Positions 1-8,375 are shown, counted from the first letter of the stretch. The stretch: 64,000 bases of DNA from Methanomicrobium mobile BP (GCF_000711215.1 NZ_JOMF01000005.1:1-64000), one strand, 5' to 3'. Made by a program: numbers and translations. Notes: generated by a model from the sequence alone, not told the origin.

Positions 1-90
1 CACAGGACACGGGTAAAAGACCCGCTTGATAGGTCAGGGATGTAAGCACGAAGGCAACGACGTGTTCAGTCCACTGATACTAACGTCCGA
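1..90 (+). rRNA. 23S ribosomal RNA, 3' end (partial)
   Basis: The first 90 bases match the conserved end of large-subunit rRNA: a GATAGGTC-type segment, then GTAAGCACGAAGGCAACGACGTG and TTCAGTCCACTGATACTAA, the counterpart of the helix that closes domain VI. The gene enters from the left edge. The mature 3' end is uncertain by several bases. The 5S gene follows about 105 bases later, the usual 16S-23S-5S order. Confidence 0.85.
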
Positions 91-196
91 TAATTCAGTA
101 ATTGGTTTAGGTCCGTTAAAATCCAGACGAAATCCGTTATGTTATATCTGGTATGATACTTTTTGTGCAGGTTCACTGTTCCTGTAAAGAAGTCTT

Positions 197-319
197 CAAT
201 TGCGGCCATAGCAGCAGGGTCACACCCGGACTCATTCCGAACCCGGAAGTTAAGCCTGCTCACGTCGGATGCGGTACTCAGATACGCGAGTTCTCGGGAA
301 ACATCCAACGCTGCAATTG
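197..319 (+). rRNA. 5S ribosomal RNA
   Basis: About 123 bases. The 5' segment CAATTGCGGC pairs with the 3' segment GCTGCAATTG to form helix I. The interior has the conserved CCATAGCAGCAGGGTCACACCCGG and CCGAACCCGGAAGTTAAGCC blocks. It follows the 23S end in the same direction and is probably co-transcribed with it. Confidence 0.92.
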
Positions 320-337
320 TCTGAGATTGGATTGAAG

Positions 338-389
338 TTTTGTGATTGTTTTGTAATTGTTTTGTAATTGTTTTGTGATTGTTTTGATG
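338..389 (+). repeat. 11-bp tandem repeat with T4 tracts, possible rRNA terminator
   Basis: Four copies of an 11-bp unit, TTTTGTGATTG or TTTTGTAATTG (338-348, 349-359, 360-370, 371-381), then a partial copy. It starts 19 bases after the 5S gene. Archaeal RNA polymerase stops on runs of T, so a series of T4 tracts here could end rRNA transcription. That function is inferred; the repeat is seen. Confidence 0.6.
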
Positions 390-561
390 TAAGAGCGGAT
401 GCTCTCGCGATTGTTTTTTGCGATGATTTTTTCCATGACTGCGGGCGCTGTCTTTTTGTTAGCCTGTGACTGTCGATAATCTGTGCGCGACCCCTCTTCG
501 TGCGGCGCGTGTTCTGTTCAATGTCACATGACATCACACGCGGTATCTCTTTGCGAACTCA

Positions 562-575
562 TTCACAATTGTGAA
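562..575. promoter_or_regulatory. Perfect palindrome TTCACAATTGTGAA, distal copy
   Basis: A 14-bp perfect dyad, repeated base for base at 695-708, 133 bp downstream. Two identical copies on one side of a promoter suggest a protein binding site, with this as the upstream copy. The regulator is unknown. Confidence 0.45.
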
Positions 576-685
576 AACAAACTGCAAAAGATCATCTGTT
601 TTGAAATCCCGCGTAGATTCACGTTGTTATTTAAAATCACGCCAAAATTGCGTCACACTGTCAACCGCGTTACAAAAAACCGATA

Positions 686-708
686 GCTATATATTTCACA
701 ATTGTGAA
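686..708 (+). promoter_or_regulatory. Candidate tRNA-Cys promoter overlapped by palindrome
   Basis: A TATA-like stretch (AGCTATATATTT, about 685-696) runs into the second TTCACAATTGTGAA palindrome (695-708). The tRNA-Cys gene starts 47 bases after the palindrome. A dyad touching the TATA box is placed to block TBP/TFB or polymerase, so this looks like a repressible promoter for tRNA-Cys and perhaps the GNAT gene beyond it. The regulatory role is inferred. Confidence 0.45.
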
Positions 709-754
709 TATTTGTATGCACTACTGCGCTGAGATGCGAAGTGCGGAGATTACA

Positions 755-827
755 GCCAAGGTGGCGGAGTGGCTACGCGGTCGCCTGCAGAGCGACTATT
801 ACTCCAGTTCAAATCTGGACCTTGGCT
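755..827 (+). tRNA. tRNA-Cys (anticodon GCA)
   Basis: Cloverleaf: acceptor GCCAAGG pairs with CCTTGGC; anticodon stem GTCGC/GCGAC encloses loop CTGCAGA, giving anticodon GCA; T stem TCCAG/CTGGA encloses TTCAAAT. The discriminator is U, as expected for tRNA-Cys. No intron and no encoded CCA. It lies downstream of 5S rRNA but probably has its own promoter. Confidence 0.93.
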
Positions 828-966
828 TTGCGTTTTTTGAAGAAATTTTTACCTGTTTTCCCATTTTTATGGATTTTGAAGTTTTAGACTCTGTATCGGA
901 AGCGTCGGTATTCCCGATAAAACCGCAACTTACCTAAAGAATGCGGCAGAATACTTTTAGAGAAAT

Positions 967-980
967 ATCGGAATTCCGAT
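967..980. promoter_or_regulatory. Perfect palindrome ATCGGAATTCCGAT upstream of GNAT gene
   Basis: A 14-bp perfect dyad, 18 bases before the start codon of the GNAT gene and just before its GGTGA ribosome binding site. Related half-sites (TATCGGAA, TTCCCGATA) lie near 894-920. It could be an operator or a 5' UTR hairpin; the sequence cannot decide. Confidence 0.3.
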
Positions 981-998
981 TAAGGTGAGTGTGAAAAT

Positions 999-1496
999 AT
1001 GGAATTTGTGACAAAGGAACTGCGCATAATCCCTTTGAGCGTCGAACAGTTCAGACTGATGCTTGAGAGATTCGATAAGATGGAGGATGCCTTCAAGCTC
1101 AAGCACTCGAAGCAGAAACTCGATGATGAGACGAAGGCGGCAATGCAGGAACTCTATGACAAGGCGGTGCAGCACGAGGACGAGTATGTCTGGTACACAA
1201 ACTGGCAGATAATACTGAAAGAGGAGAATGTGTCCATCGGCAGCGCCTGCTTCAAGGGAGAGCCCGACGAAAACGGCGTCGTCGAGATTGGCTACGGTCT
1301 GGACGAAAAATACCGCGGCAAAGGCTACATGACGGCAGCCTTAAAGATAATGCTTCGCTGGGCAAAGGCAATGCCGCATGTAAAGAAAGTCATTGCCCTG
1401 ACCTCAAAGGACAATGCGGCATCGCAGAAAGTCCTTGAGAACTGCGGCATGAAGTTCGAGCGCGAAGAAGGCGATCTGCAGTACTGGTCGATATAA
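999..1496 (+). CDS. GNAT family N-acetyltransferase
   Basis: 165 residues of the RimJ/RimL-like GNAT type, which moves acetyl from acetyl-CoA to an amine of a small molecule or protein. The C-terminal half has the GNAT core: strand VVEIGYGL, then YRGKGYMTAAL (the R/Q-x-x-G-x-G/A acetyl-CoA loop), then NAASQKVLENCGMKFER, the usual motif B region. An extra charged helical stretch (about residues 20-60) precedes the core, as in archaeal and firmicute homologues. The ATG has a GGTGA site 11 bases upstream. It stands alone, convergent with the next gene. The substrate cannot be told. Confidence 0.8.
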   Translation: MEFVTKELRIIPLSVEQFRLMLERFDKMEDAFKLKHSKQKLDDETKAAMQELYDKAVQHEDEYVWYTNWQIILKEENVSIGSACFKGEPDENGVVEIGYGLDEKYRGKGYMTAALKIMLRWAKAMPHVKKVIALTSKDNAASQKVLENCGMKFEREEGDLQYWSI

Positions 1497-1520
1497 TCCG
1501 CGGGATTTCGACCGCGGAAT

Positions 1521-2630
1521 TTACTCTTTCTTCGGCATTATTTTTTCTTCGACATTGCTCTTCTTCTGCCGGATATCCTCTTTGATGTCCGCCTTAATCT
1601 TCGAGATCTTCTGTCTCACAATCTCACGCTTGACGATGACAATCGAGCCGAAGATGCCCAGGAATATATTCATGTAATAGAGAATCAGACGCCACAGCAC
1701 GACGAAGACGCCGACAATCGAGGACGGGACAAAGACGCTGTAAAGCGAGGTTGCCGAAATTTCGGCAATACCTGAGCTTCCCGGAGTCAGCGGAATCATC
1801 ATTATAATCGCGATTATGATCTGCGCGACAAAAGACTCCCCTATATGCGGTGCCTCCCCGAGACCCATAAGAATCAGCGACGCGATAAAGAACTCGCTGA
1901 ACCAGTAGAACACGGTAAACAGCGTTCCCCATACCAGACCCGTCTTGGAGTGGCTGACGTAATTCGTCATGGCGTGATTGAAGTTGTCGACCTCGGAATC
2001 TATCTTGCCGGCAAACTCCTCAATCTTATCCGCCTGCCACCGCTTTGTGAACAGCCCCGAGATTTTCTTGACGATATTCTTCAGAAACGCCGGATTCTTT
2101 ATGGAATACGCGAATGCCACGACAAATGCCGTTATCAGAACCCACATCAGGAAGAGCGGAATCGTGATTGAAAGACCCAGTTCCTCGGAGCCGAGCCACA
2201 TAGCAATGATGGCAATGCCGCCGATGATGCCGAGCAGGATGCCGTCAAGCACCCTCTCCATGATGACAATCGCGGTCGCGTCCCCCAGCGGCACTTCGGC
2301 GCGGTAAAGCTCATGGATTCTTACCGGCTCCCCGCCCACCTGTGACGGTGTCACGGCGGCAATCAGAAGATTTGCAAAGACCGCATTGAGGCAGTGTAAG
2401 AAGGGAACCTTATAGCCCAGAGAACGCGCCATGAACTTCATTCTCAGTGCCCATGCGCACATCGAAGCAAGGTGCATGAGAATTGCGGCAACAAGGTATT
2501 CCGGTTTTAAAGAGTTGAGGTAATTGACGGTATTTTCGTCGATGGTAAAATAAAGGACAAGTGCAAGGACAACTATGCTGAACACTATCGAAAGTATCAG
2601 CCATTTCCATTGTGACCTGTCAATATTCAT
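1521..2630 (-). CDS. Flippase-like membrane protein (LPG synthase transmembrane/UPF0104 family)
   Basis: 369 residues with about eight hydrophobic segments, starting with one near residues 10-30. It keeps family marks: the Pro-Ser-Gln-Val-Gly-Gly-Glu-Pro stretch after TM3 (VTPSQVGGEPVRI) and the PLTPGSSGIAE loop near residue 280, typical of the integral part of lysylphosphatidylglycerol synthases. The soluble aminoacyl-transferase domain of MprF is absent, so a lipid-flipping or lipid-transfer role is more likely than lysinylation. The tail is rich in Lys and Glu. It is transcribed alone; the substrate is unknown. Confidence 0.78.
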   Translation of the reverse strand: MNIDRSQWKWLILSIVFSIVVLALVLYFTIDENTVNYLNSLKPEYLVAAILMHLASMCAWALRMKFMARSLGYKVPFLHCLNAVFANLLIAAVTPSQVGGEPVRIHELYRAEVPLGDATAIVIMERVLDGILLGIIGGIAIIAMWLGSEELGLSITIPLFLMWVLITAFVVAFAYSIKNPAFLKNIVKKISGLFTKRWQADKIEEFAGKIDSEVDNFNHAMTNYVSHSKTGLVWGTLFTVFYWFSEFFIASLILMGLGEAPHIGESFVAQIIIAIIMMIPLTPGSSGIAEISATSLYSVFVPSSIVGVFVVLWRLILYYMNIFLGIFGSIVIVKREIVRQKISKIKADIKEDIRQKKSNVEEKIMPKKE

Positions 2631-2695
2631 ATTCTTCTATCTGTTTTGTCCGCAGTGCATATATACACTTTTAATCGACTACAGTGACGCGGAGA

Positions 2696-3304
2696 TCAGA
2701 CCGTGAAGAGATCGCGGTTGCCCGTTATGATGAAATGTCCGCACCTTACGGCGCCGTCGAGAAGACCGTATCCGTAACTGAAATGCGCAAGGGCATTGAC
2801 GTATCTCTCGGCGGCAAGATGTTCCCGTCCCGAATCGAGGTAGTCTCCCGTAATCTCCGCGATACTCTCAGCAAACTTATGCAGCGGACTTTCGATGTCG
2901 GGCGCGGTCTTCACCGACGAAAGTGCGGCGGTAAGCATCCTCTGATACCTGTTCGTCTTCTCGAAGAGTTTATCGAAGAGTTCGGCGGGCATATCCTCCT
3001 CGAATTCGAATACCGTGAGGTCGGGCGAGAACGCCGATTCGGGCGCGGAGGGCACGCACTCTATCCCGATAAGCCCCGCTTTAATTCCGAGATCGAGCCA
3101 TCCGAAACCGTATGCATACGAGGCATGCCCGTTCACGAGGTCGCCGCCCGAGACGAACGACCCGCCGTCGTTCACGTATGAGACCGCCATGGTCATAATC
3201 TCGTCGGCAAGTCTGTAATAGGGGCTGTCGGGGCAGGGAAGAATAGAGCAGTTATTCAGGTGCTCCTTAAAGATTCTGCCGTACTCATCGGAAGTAAGTC
3301 TCAT
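2696..3304 (-). CDS. DUF357 domain-containing protein
   Basis: About 202 residues, all helical in appearance. The first part carries the DUF357 pattern (YYRLADEIMTMAVSYVNDG followed by HASYAYGFGWLDLGIKAGL). A second copy of the idea occurs near the C-terminus (AERYVNALAHFSYGYGLLDGAVRCG), which suggests an internal duplication. The ATG at 3304 lies 4 bases beyond the dph5 stop and its GAGG overlaps that stop. An upstream TTG at 3331 is in frame but weaker. Its conserved position behind dph5 suggests co-expression. No biochemical function is known to me. Confidence 0.75.
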   Translation of the reverse strand: MRLTSDEYGRIFKEHLNNCSILPCPDSPYYRLADEIMTMAVSYVNDGGSFVSGGDLVNGHASYAYGFGWLDLGIKAGLIGIECVPSAPESAFSPDLTVFEFEEDMPAELFDKLFEKTNRYQRMLTAALSSVKTAPDIESPLHKFAESIAEITGDYLDSGREHLAAERYVNALAHFSYGYGLLDGAVRCGHFIITGNRDLFTV

Positions 3305-3308
3305 ATCC

Positions 3309-4070
3309 TCATTCCCGTTTAAGACCGGCAAAAATCTCCAGATACTCCCTCTCCATCTCGTGCAGGGATGCGGGGACGGCTATGATGTGAAGCGGCGCCC
3401 CGTAATCATGATTCATAACATCCTCAGCACTGCCGGCAAATACCGACGGACTCTCCGAGCCCGCTCTTGCCATGCCGACATAGAGAGGCGGCGCAGTCTC
3501 CCCGCACTTCTCGGCCATGCGGCATATCAGCTCCACACCCTCGGGAACGCTCATATGGCGGTCCGGCTTGATGTCGAGGAAGACTAGGGTATGCAGGTCC
3601 TGCCTGAAGTTGGACAGAATCGTATCCAGCGGCGTTGTGGGGAACCAGTTCCTCTCGGGGTAGGGGACTGAGCATGACTTGCCGAAACGGTAATTCTGAA
3701 GCCCCGAGAGGCCGCATACGGCACTCTGTATCGAAGCGCCGTGTATGATGCGGGTTGCAATGCCTCTCTCTTCGGCACGGATTCTGATATCCGCATGCGT
3801 CGTCGAGACCATGGGGTCGCCGCCCGTGAGAAAGACCGCATCCCCTTCTGCGGCGGCATCGAGGATCTTCCCCGGGAATCTCTCGACATCGTCGCGGTTG
3901 AGCAGGGTCACGGATTTGCCGTAGAATTCTTCAAGTTTGCGCACGTCAGCGCCCATAAGCCGTGAGGTATACCCCTCGAGGTATACCTTATCTGCGCTTT
4001 TGATAATTTCGAGCCCTTTTACCGATATATCTCTCTCGTCATAGAGTCCGAGACCGATGAATGTAAGCAT
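3309..4070 (-). CDS. dph5: Diphthine synthase
   Basis: 253 residues, the usual size. It uses S-adenosylmethionine to methylate the modified histidine of translation elongation factor 2 during diphthamide formation. The opening [21 protein letters not shown], then [10 protein letters not shown] and the glycine-rich [16 protein letters not shown]-binding segment are typical of the precorrin-type methyltransferase fold used by Dph5. DUF357 follows directly. A TATA-like stretch lies about 30 bases upstream. Together with dys at 14.85 kb, two elongation-factor modification enzymes are in the window. Confidence 0.93.
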   Translation of the reverse strand: MLTFIGLGLYDERDISVKGLEIIKSADKVYLEGYTSRLMGADVRKLEEFYGKSVTLLNRDDVERFPGKILDAAAEGDAVFLTGGDPMVSTTHADIRIRAEERGIATRIIHGASIQSAVCGLSGLQNYRFGKSCSVPYPERNWFPTTPLDTILSNFRQDLHTLVFLDIKPDRHMSVPEGVELICRMAEKCGETAPPLYVGMARAGSESPSVFAGSAEDVMNHDYGAPLHIIAVPASLHEMEREYLEIFAGLKRE

Positions 4071-4094
4071 ATTTTCACCCTAAATTTGGAATCA

Positions 4095-4112
4095 GATACT
4101 ATATATTTATCA
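4095..4112 (-). promoter_or_regulatory. Candidate promoter of dph5-DUF357
   Basis: Read on the minus strand, ATAAATATATAGT forms a TATA-like box about 25-40 bases before the dph5 start, which fits a short leader. No other promoter-like sequence is evident between it and the gene. Confidence 0.4.
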
Positions 4113-4196
4113 GTAATGAGATAAAACAGAATAGTTAGTTTGTGAAGAATTTCACAGACATACACCGAACGACTGAATGTCTTTGGGGTACCGGAG

Positions 4197-4796
4197 ATGT
4201 TAATTCACCGTTATTATGGGCGTATGCTGAAAAAGGAACTCGTAAGTCTTCCCGATTCGGTCTGCTTCATGGTTGCGGCGGATGAAATTTCCGGAACTCC
4301 ATCGAAATTTAGTGAAGTTGTCTCATGGTGTAAAAATCTGGGCATTTTTAAGGTAATTTTTCATATCGATACCGATAACGTGAGTTCCGTCATTCCGCAT
4401 CTTGATACGGTTCGCGGTATTTCCGGTGCGGCACGTCTTAATCTCTTCTACGACGACAAGGTCGAGAGGCTCGGCGAGGACTGCGGCATGACCGTTACCG
4501 TGGCTGTGGGCATGAGCGGACGCGAGGAGATAGCAAGCGCCGTAAAGCGCATGGCGGCGGATAAGATCGCACCCGAAGACGTCACCGAAGAAGTGCTTGA
4601 GTCCTATCTCAAGTTCAAGGTAGAGCCCGACTTCGTGATAAAAACGGGGGGCAGCCACCTGACCGATTTCCTGATATGGCAGTCCGTATACTCCGAGCTG
4701 TTCTTCCTCGACGTCAACTGGGACAGATTCCGCGAGATCGACTTTTTAAGAGCGCTGCGCGATTATCAGATACGAAAGCGCCGCTACGGTGCATAA
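4197..4796 (+). CDS. Cis-prenyltransferase-like protein without the catalytic Asp motif (NgBR/Nus1-like subunit candidate)
   Basis: 199 residues, shorter than a normal UppS (about 250). The C-terminal half aligns by eye with UppS: DFVIKTGGSHLTDFLIWQ matches the RTGxxxRxSxFxxW block, and FLDVNWDRFREIDFLRALRDYQ matches the final block. In the N-terminal part the DGNRR active-site segment is replaced by MVAADEIS, so the catalytic Asp and phosphate-binding Arg are gone. The protein ends RRYGA, giving an RxG motif at the C-terminus, a mark of the non-catalytic NgBR/Nus1 type partner. It faces the active-looking uppS 75 bases away. A heterodimer with that enzyme is inferred. Start ATG at 4197 has GGAG directly before it. 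Confidence 0.75.
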   Translation: MLIHRYYGRMLKKELVSLPDSVCFMVAADEISGTPSKFSEVVSWCKNLGIFKVIFHIDTDNVSSVIPHLDTVRGISGAARLNLFYDDKVERLGEDCGMTVTVAVGMSGREEIASAVKRMAADKIAPEDVTEEVLESYLKFKVEPDFVIKTGGSHLTDFLIWQSVYSELFFLDVNWDRFREIDFLRALRDYQIRKRRYGA

Positions 4797-4806
4797 AACA
4801 GGATTG

Positions 4807-4893
4807 TGCTCTGTTGTGATTTGTTGCAATTTATTGCGATTTATTCAGATTAATTGAAATTGACTGCATTTTACTGTGTTTTGCTCTGTTTTA
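4807..4893. repeat. Degenerate 10-bp periodic repeat between convergent genes
   Basis: A run of about eight imperfect units of a TTGTGATTTG/TTGCAATTTA/TTGCGATTTA kind, in strict 10-base register. It fills the space between the two convergent prenyltransferase-type genes and runs over the uppS stop codon (4871-4873), so the last residues of UppS (KQSKTQ) are encoded by it. The T tracts could also act as a bidirectional terminator. Confidence 0.6.
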
Positions 4894-5662
4894 AAGCCCT
4901 GACTCTCTGGTCATAGAGGCGTATTCCGCGCAGGAGATCTATCTTGCGGAACATCGGCCAGTAGGGTGCGCAGAAATAGACCGCGGATTTGTTGCCGTTG
5001 GCAAGCCACGGCAGAAAATTGGATGTTCTCTTCTCGTTGCCGGTCCTGATGATAAGATCTACGGGGGAGATGCTGACATCGCTGTAGAGGTTCTCGTCGA
5101 CGGTATCGACATCTATATCATCGGCATTGAGTTCACCGGAATAGACCTTGTTCAGAATCGATCTGGCGGCACACAGAATCTCGTTTCTGCCGCCGTAGGC
5201 GATGGCAAGATTGATGGTATAGGTATTGTAGTCCCTTGTCATCTCTTCCACCTTCTCTATTTTGCTCAGGAAGTCCTGCGGCAGAAGAGAGCGGTCGCCG
5301 ACCATCTGGATACGAATTCTGTTATCGGGCGAGACACCTTTGTTTAAGGAATCCAGAGCCTCGTTCGCCTTGTCCATGAAGAGACTGAAGAGGTCGCGCA
5401 GCTCGCCCTCGGATCGGTTGAAGTTCTCGGTCGAAAAACAGTAAAGCGTGATCTGCTTCACGCCTATGGTCCTTGCCCACTCCAGAACATCCCTGGTCTT
5501 CTCGGCGCCGAGTCTGTGACCTGTCGCTATGTCTATCCCCATCTCTTTTGCAAATCTCCGGTTGCCGTCCTGGATGATTGCTATATGTTCGGGGACATAC
5601 TCTATCTGGGAAGCAAGCTTCTTCTCGTATATCCTGTCGGCAATATCTTTCAGACCAATCAT
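4871..5662 (-). CDS. uppS: Undecaprenyl/polyprenyl diphosphate synthase (cis-prenyltransferase)
   Basis: 263 residues. It adds cis-isoprene units from IPP to an allylic diphosphate to build the lipid carrier for protein glycosylation. All family blocks are present: HIAIIQDGNRRFAKE (catalytic Asp in DGNRR), GHRLGAEK, YCFSTENFNRSE, INLAIAYGGRNEI, the RTGNEKRTSNFLPW block and APYWPMFRKIDLLRGI. The C-terminus (RALKQSKTQ) lacks the RxG motif found in the convergent paralogue. Start ATG at 5662. It was named by homology; the product chain length is unknown. Confidence 0.93.
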   Translation of the reverse strand: MIGLKDIADRIYEKKLASQIEYVPEHIAIIQDGNRRFAKEMGIDIATGHRLGAEKTRDVLEWARTIGVKQITLYCFSTENFNRSEGELRDLFSLFMDKANEALDSLNKGVSPDNRIRIQMVGDRSLLPQDFLSKIEKVEEMTRDYNTYTINLAIAYGGRNEILCAARSILNKVYSGELNADDIDVDTVDENLYSDVSISPVDLIIRTGNEKRTSNFLPWLANGNKSAVYFCAPYWPMFRKIDLLRGIRLYDQRVRALKQSKTQ

Positions 5663-5838
5663 GCTGAATCGTGAATCGCGTATCTGTTATCTGATTCTTT
5701 TCAATAATCGGATTCCTTTCAATACAGTTTTTAGGACAGTATCCGTTAATATCATTTTGTTGACCCGAGACCCCGGGGCTTTGACGAAGGGGGGCGGGTA
5801 TGGACGGTTCCGCCGTGCCCGCGTATCGATTACTCCGT

Positions 5839-6846
5839 TTAAAGCGGCGTAAGTTCGACGATCATGCCGTCGTTTGGATACTTCTCTATAACCTGCTTCT
5901 CGCCCTTAAAGTCCTCGGGGAAGTCGGTCAGAAGCCACCACGCAAGCTCGATGTGATCCTCAAAGGTCTCATACATGTCTTCCTCGAGATCTTCTGGAAG
6001 CGGCGCTTCCATGCCGCCTTCGGGAACCCAGTATCCGTAGACGACCGTGCCGTCCTCGGTTATCTCCTCAAAAGGTCTTGCCGTATTCTCCGCTATGCGC
6101 TTGAGACGTTCGCGGAGCTGCACCGAGTCCTTGAACGTGGAGGAGCACCAGTGCACCTTGCCGCAGGTTCCGTCCTCGCACCTGCCGCCGCCTGCCGCGA
6201 GGAGTTTTTCCGCCCAGACCTCGGCGCCCGGGACGGCATTGTGGTAATCGTCCTCTAGGCTGTAACCGCGGCTGCGCATTGCCTCGGCATTCGTCTCGCT
6301 CCATTCGAGTTCGTTGATGTTTAAGTAATCGAGATACGGAAGCGCTGGTATGAGGTATTCCAGCCCGGGCAGGGAGGGAACTTCGATTGTGACCTCAAAG
6401 CCCATCTCCTTCGCCGCCTTCGCCGACTCGATATACTTCGTATTCAGGATATCTTTCCAGAGCTCCTGCGGAGGGTGCATCCTTATCTCGTCGACAAGAC
6501 CCGAGAGTTTTTTAAGTATCTCGGCGTTCGGCGCCGTTCCTGTATACAGGTGGATATGGTGCTCCTTTCCGAACTCGTTCTTTAAGAGGCGGCAGTATTC
6601 GACAACCCTGTCGACCCTGAGGAGCGCTTCGCCGCCCGTGACACCAGTTCCGAGAGCGCTCATCATCCTTGCCTCGTCTATGATGTCCTGCGGGTCGAAG
6701 ACCTGACGGTCGTTTGCGAAGGTCAGGTCTTTATCCTTTCTCTCGTAGGATATCGGGCAGTACCAGCAGTCTTTGCCGCAGATGCCGGTGACAAAGAGCA
6801 CCATCTTTGCCCCCTCGCAGCACTGCCGGCACGCCTTACTCAGCAT
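5839..6846 (-). CDS. Radical SAM protein
   Basis: 335 residues. CGKDCWYCPIS near residues 23-33 is the CxxxCxxC motif that binds the radical-SAM [4Fe-4S] cluster. GTGVTGGEALL (about residue 70) corresponds to the GGEP motif that helps bind SAM. Further cysteines near the N-terminus (CRQCC) and in the second half (CEDGTCGKVHWC) could hold another metal centre, but no SPASM domain was recognised with certainty. The start overlaps the lysK stop by one base (TGATG), so the two genes form an operon. The substrate is unknown; coupling to lysK is by position only. Confidence 0.82.
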   Translation of the reverse strand: MLSKACRQCCEGAKMVLFVTGICGKDCWYCPISYERKDKDLTFANDRQVFDPQDIIDEARMMSALGTGVTGGEALLRVDRVVEYCRLLKNEFGKEHHIHLYTGTAPNAEILKKLSGLVDEIRMHPPQELWKDILNTKYIESAKAAKEMGFEVTIEVPSLPGLEYLIPALPYLDYLNINELEWSETNAEAMRSRGYSLEDDYHNAVPGAEVWAEKLLAAGGGRCEDGTCGKVHWCSSTFKDSVQLRERLKRIAENTARPFEEITEDGTVVYGYWVPEGGMEAPLPEDLEEDMYETFEDHIELAWWLLTDFPEDFKGEKQVIEKYPNDGMIVELTPL

Positions 6847-8375
6847 CAGTTCACCGTTTCCGAGAGTCTCTTGATTACAAAGTCGCTGCCGAGAGCCTCG
6901 AGGAACCAGCCGGCACGCGGACCTCTCTCCTGTGCGAGAATCGCCTTATAGATGCAGGTAAAGATGTCTTTCGGATTTATGCCCGCTTCCGTGCCCGTAT
7001 CGTAGACGGCGTTGTGGATATTCTCGGCGTTCCATACGGGCACCTTCGAGAGTTTTTCGACGAGAGTCTTAATGGCGCGTTTTTCTTCGTCGCCGAATGA
7101 CTTAGCGCACTCGGGCAGTTCTTCCTTCACCGTGAAACTGACGTTCTCGGGCGCATACTGCTCGACCCAGATCTTTGCACGGCGGGCACGCTTTATGACG
7201 GCATCGCGGTTGCTGACATTATATCCGCTTCTGGCAAGTGTCTCGAGGATGGCGTCGTCGTCCTTTGCAATCTGAACGACGGTGACCAGGTGCCTGAACG
7301 GGATGTCGGTGGCGACATCCGATATCTTTGACAGCTCATACTCGCGGCTTTCGCCTTTCTCGGCGACCCTTGAGTATTCGTCGATGAGGGTGAGAAGTCC
7401 CATTCCCGGGTCGAAGTTGATTGCCTTCTCGGGTTTGCTCCTCACAATCATGTAGCGGAGAACGTCGGGGGGCACAATCTCGAGCATGGACGAGATGGTG
7501 ATTGCGACACCCGTCGAGGATGCCATTGCGCCCTTTCCTTTGAGGCTGATCCACTCGTACGGGACGGGGAAAGGTGCCTTGCCGCCGAAGATCTTCTCCA
7601 CAATCTCTTTGCCGGTGTCGTAGGAACCGCCGGCTGCGGCATGGTCTTTGCCGAAGGGCTCAACGGTAACGCCTAGCGCATTCCAGCGCATGGGCCAGTC
7701 GACACGCCAGACGAGTTTGCCTTCGCCTTTGGAGTAGTCGCATTCGTCGACATGTCCGCAGGAACATCTGTATTTGACGATATGTCTCTCGGGGTCGTGC
7801 TCCAGAATTTCCGCGTTGCTGATCTGTCCGCATCCTTTACAGATGGGGTAGAAGGGCACCCAGTTGTCGGGCAGTTTTCTCTGTGAGACTCTCTCGAGGA
7901 TCTCTTTTATTTCGGCGGTGTTCTCGAGAACCGTCTTTATCTGCTCGGTGTATTTTCCGCTTCTGTAAAGCTCGCTCGAACGGAGAACTTTGGGTTTTAC
8001 GTCAAGTTCTTCGAGTGCCTTTAAGAAAGGCTCAAGGAAGTGGTCCGCATAACTCTTGTGTTTGCCGCAGGGGCAGGGTATGTCGCAGAGCGGGTATCCT
8101 ATATATTTTGCGTAGGACTCGTCAAGGAACGGGTAAACCTTTCTGAGCGGGTCGAAGTCATCGGCATTGTAGATAAGTTCCGCATCCAGACCTTTGGCCC
8201 TCATTGCCTTGTAGACGACGTCGCCCGTGACGACTTCACGCATATTTCCGAGATGTATCGGTCCTGACGGTGTGATTCCCGTGGCGATGAGGTGCTTTAC
8301 GCCTCTGTCGACATCGGCGGCGCAGACATCCGCCCAGTGAATCTTCTCGTTTGAATTTCCGCCTGTTATTTCCAT
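6846..8375 (-). CDS. lysK: Lysyl-tRNA synthetase, class I
   Basis: 509 residues. It charges tRNA-Lys with lysine in the cytoplasm. This is the class I enzyme of many archaea, not class II LysS: residues 34-41 hold the HIGH-type signature GPIHLGN, and KGKGAMASS near residue 280 is the KMSKS-type loop. A cysteine-rich zinc-binding part lies at CKGCGQIS...YRCSCGHVDEC (about residues 173-210). ATG at 8375. The radical SAM gene is translationally coupled behind it. A tRNA-Lys(UUU) gene is also in the window at 44.9 kb. Confidence 0.95.
   Translation of the reverse strand: MEITGGNSNEKIHWADVCAADVDRGVKHLIATGITPSGPIHLGNMREVVTGDVVYKAMRAKGLDAELIYNADDFDPLRKVYPFLDESYAKYIGYPLCDIPCPCGKHKSYADHFLEPFLKALEELDVKPKVLRSSELYRSGKYTEQIKTVLENTAEIKEILERVSQRKLPDNWVPFYPICKGCGQISNAEILEHDPERHIVKYRCSCGHVDECDYSKGEGKLVWRVDWPMRWNALGVTVEPFGKDHAAAGGSYDTGKEIVEKIFGGKAPFPVPYEWISLKGKGAMASSTGVAITISSMLEIVPPDVLRYMIVRSKPEKAINFDPGMGLLTLIDEYSRVAEKGESREYELSKISDVATDIPFRHLVTVVQIAKDDDAILETLARSGYNVSNRDAVIKRARRAKIWVEQYAPENVSFTVKEELPECAKSFGDEEKRAIKTLVEKLSKVPVWNAENIHNAVYDTGTEAGINPKDIFTCIYKAILAQERGPRAGWFLEALGSDFVIKRLSETVN

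Larger units (their letters stand above)
320..754. other. Intergenic region between 5S rRNA and tRNA-Cys
   Basis: No convincing gene in 435 bases. It holds the 11-bp T-tract repeat (338-389), two copies of a perfect 14-bp palindrome (562-575, 695-708) and a TATA-like box just left of the second copy. Short open frames here have no ribosome binding site or recognisable protein. Confidence 0.6.

Noticed and set aside
704-937. 77-codon frame across tRNA-Cys
   Set aside because: It reads through a clear tRNA gene and has no protein similarity.
2684-3181. 165-codon plus-strand frame opposite DUF357
   Set aside because: Antisense to a recognisable gene that is conserved behind dph5, with no ribosome binding site.
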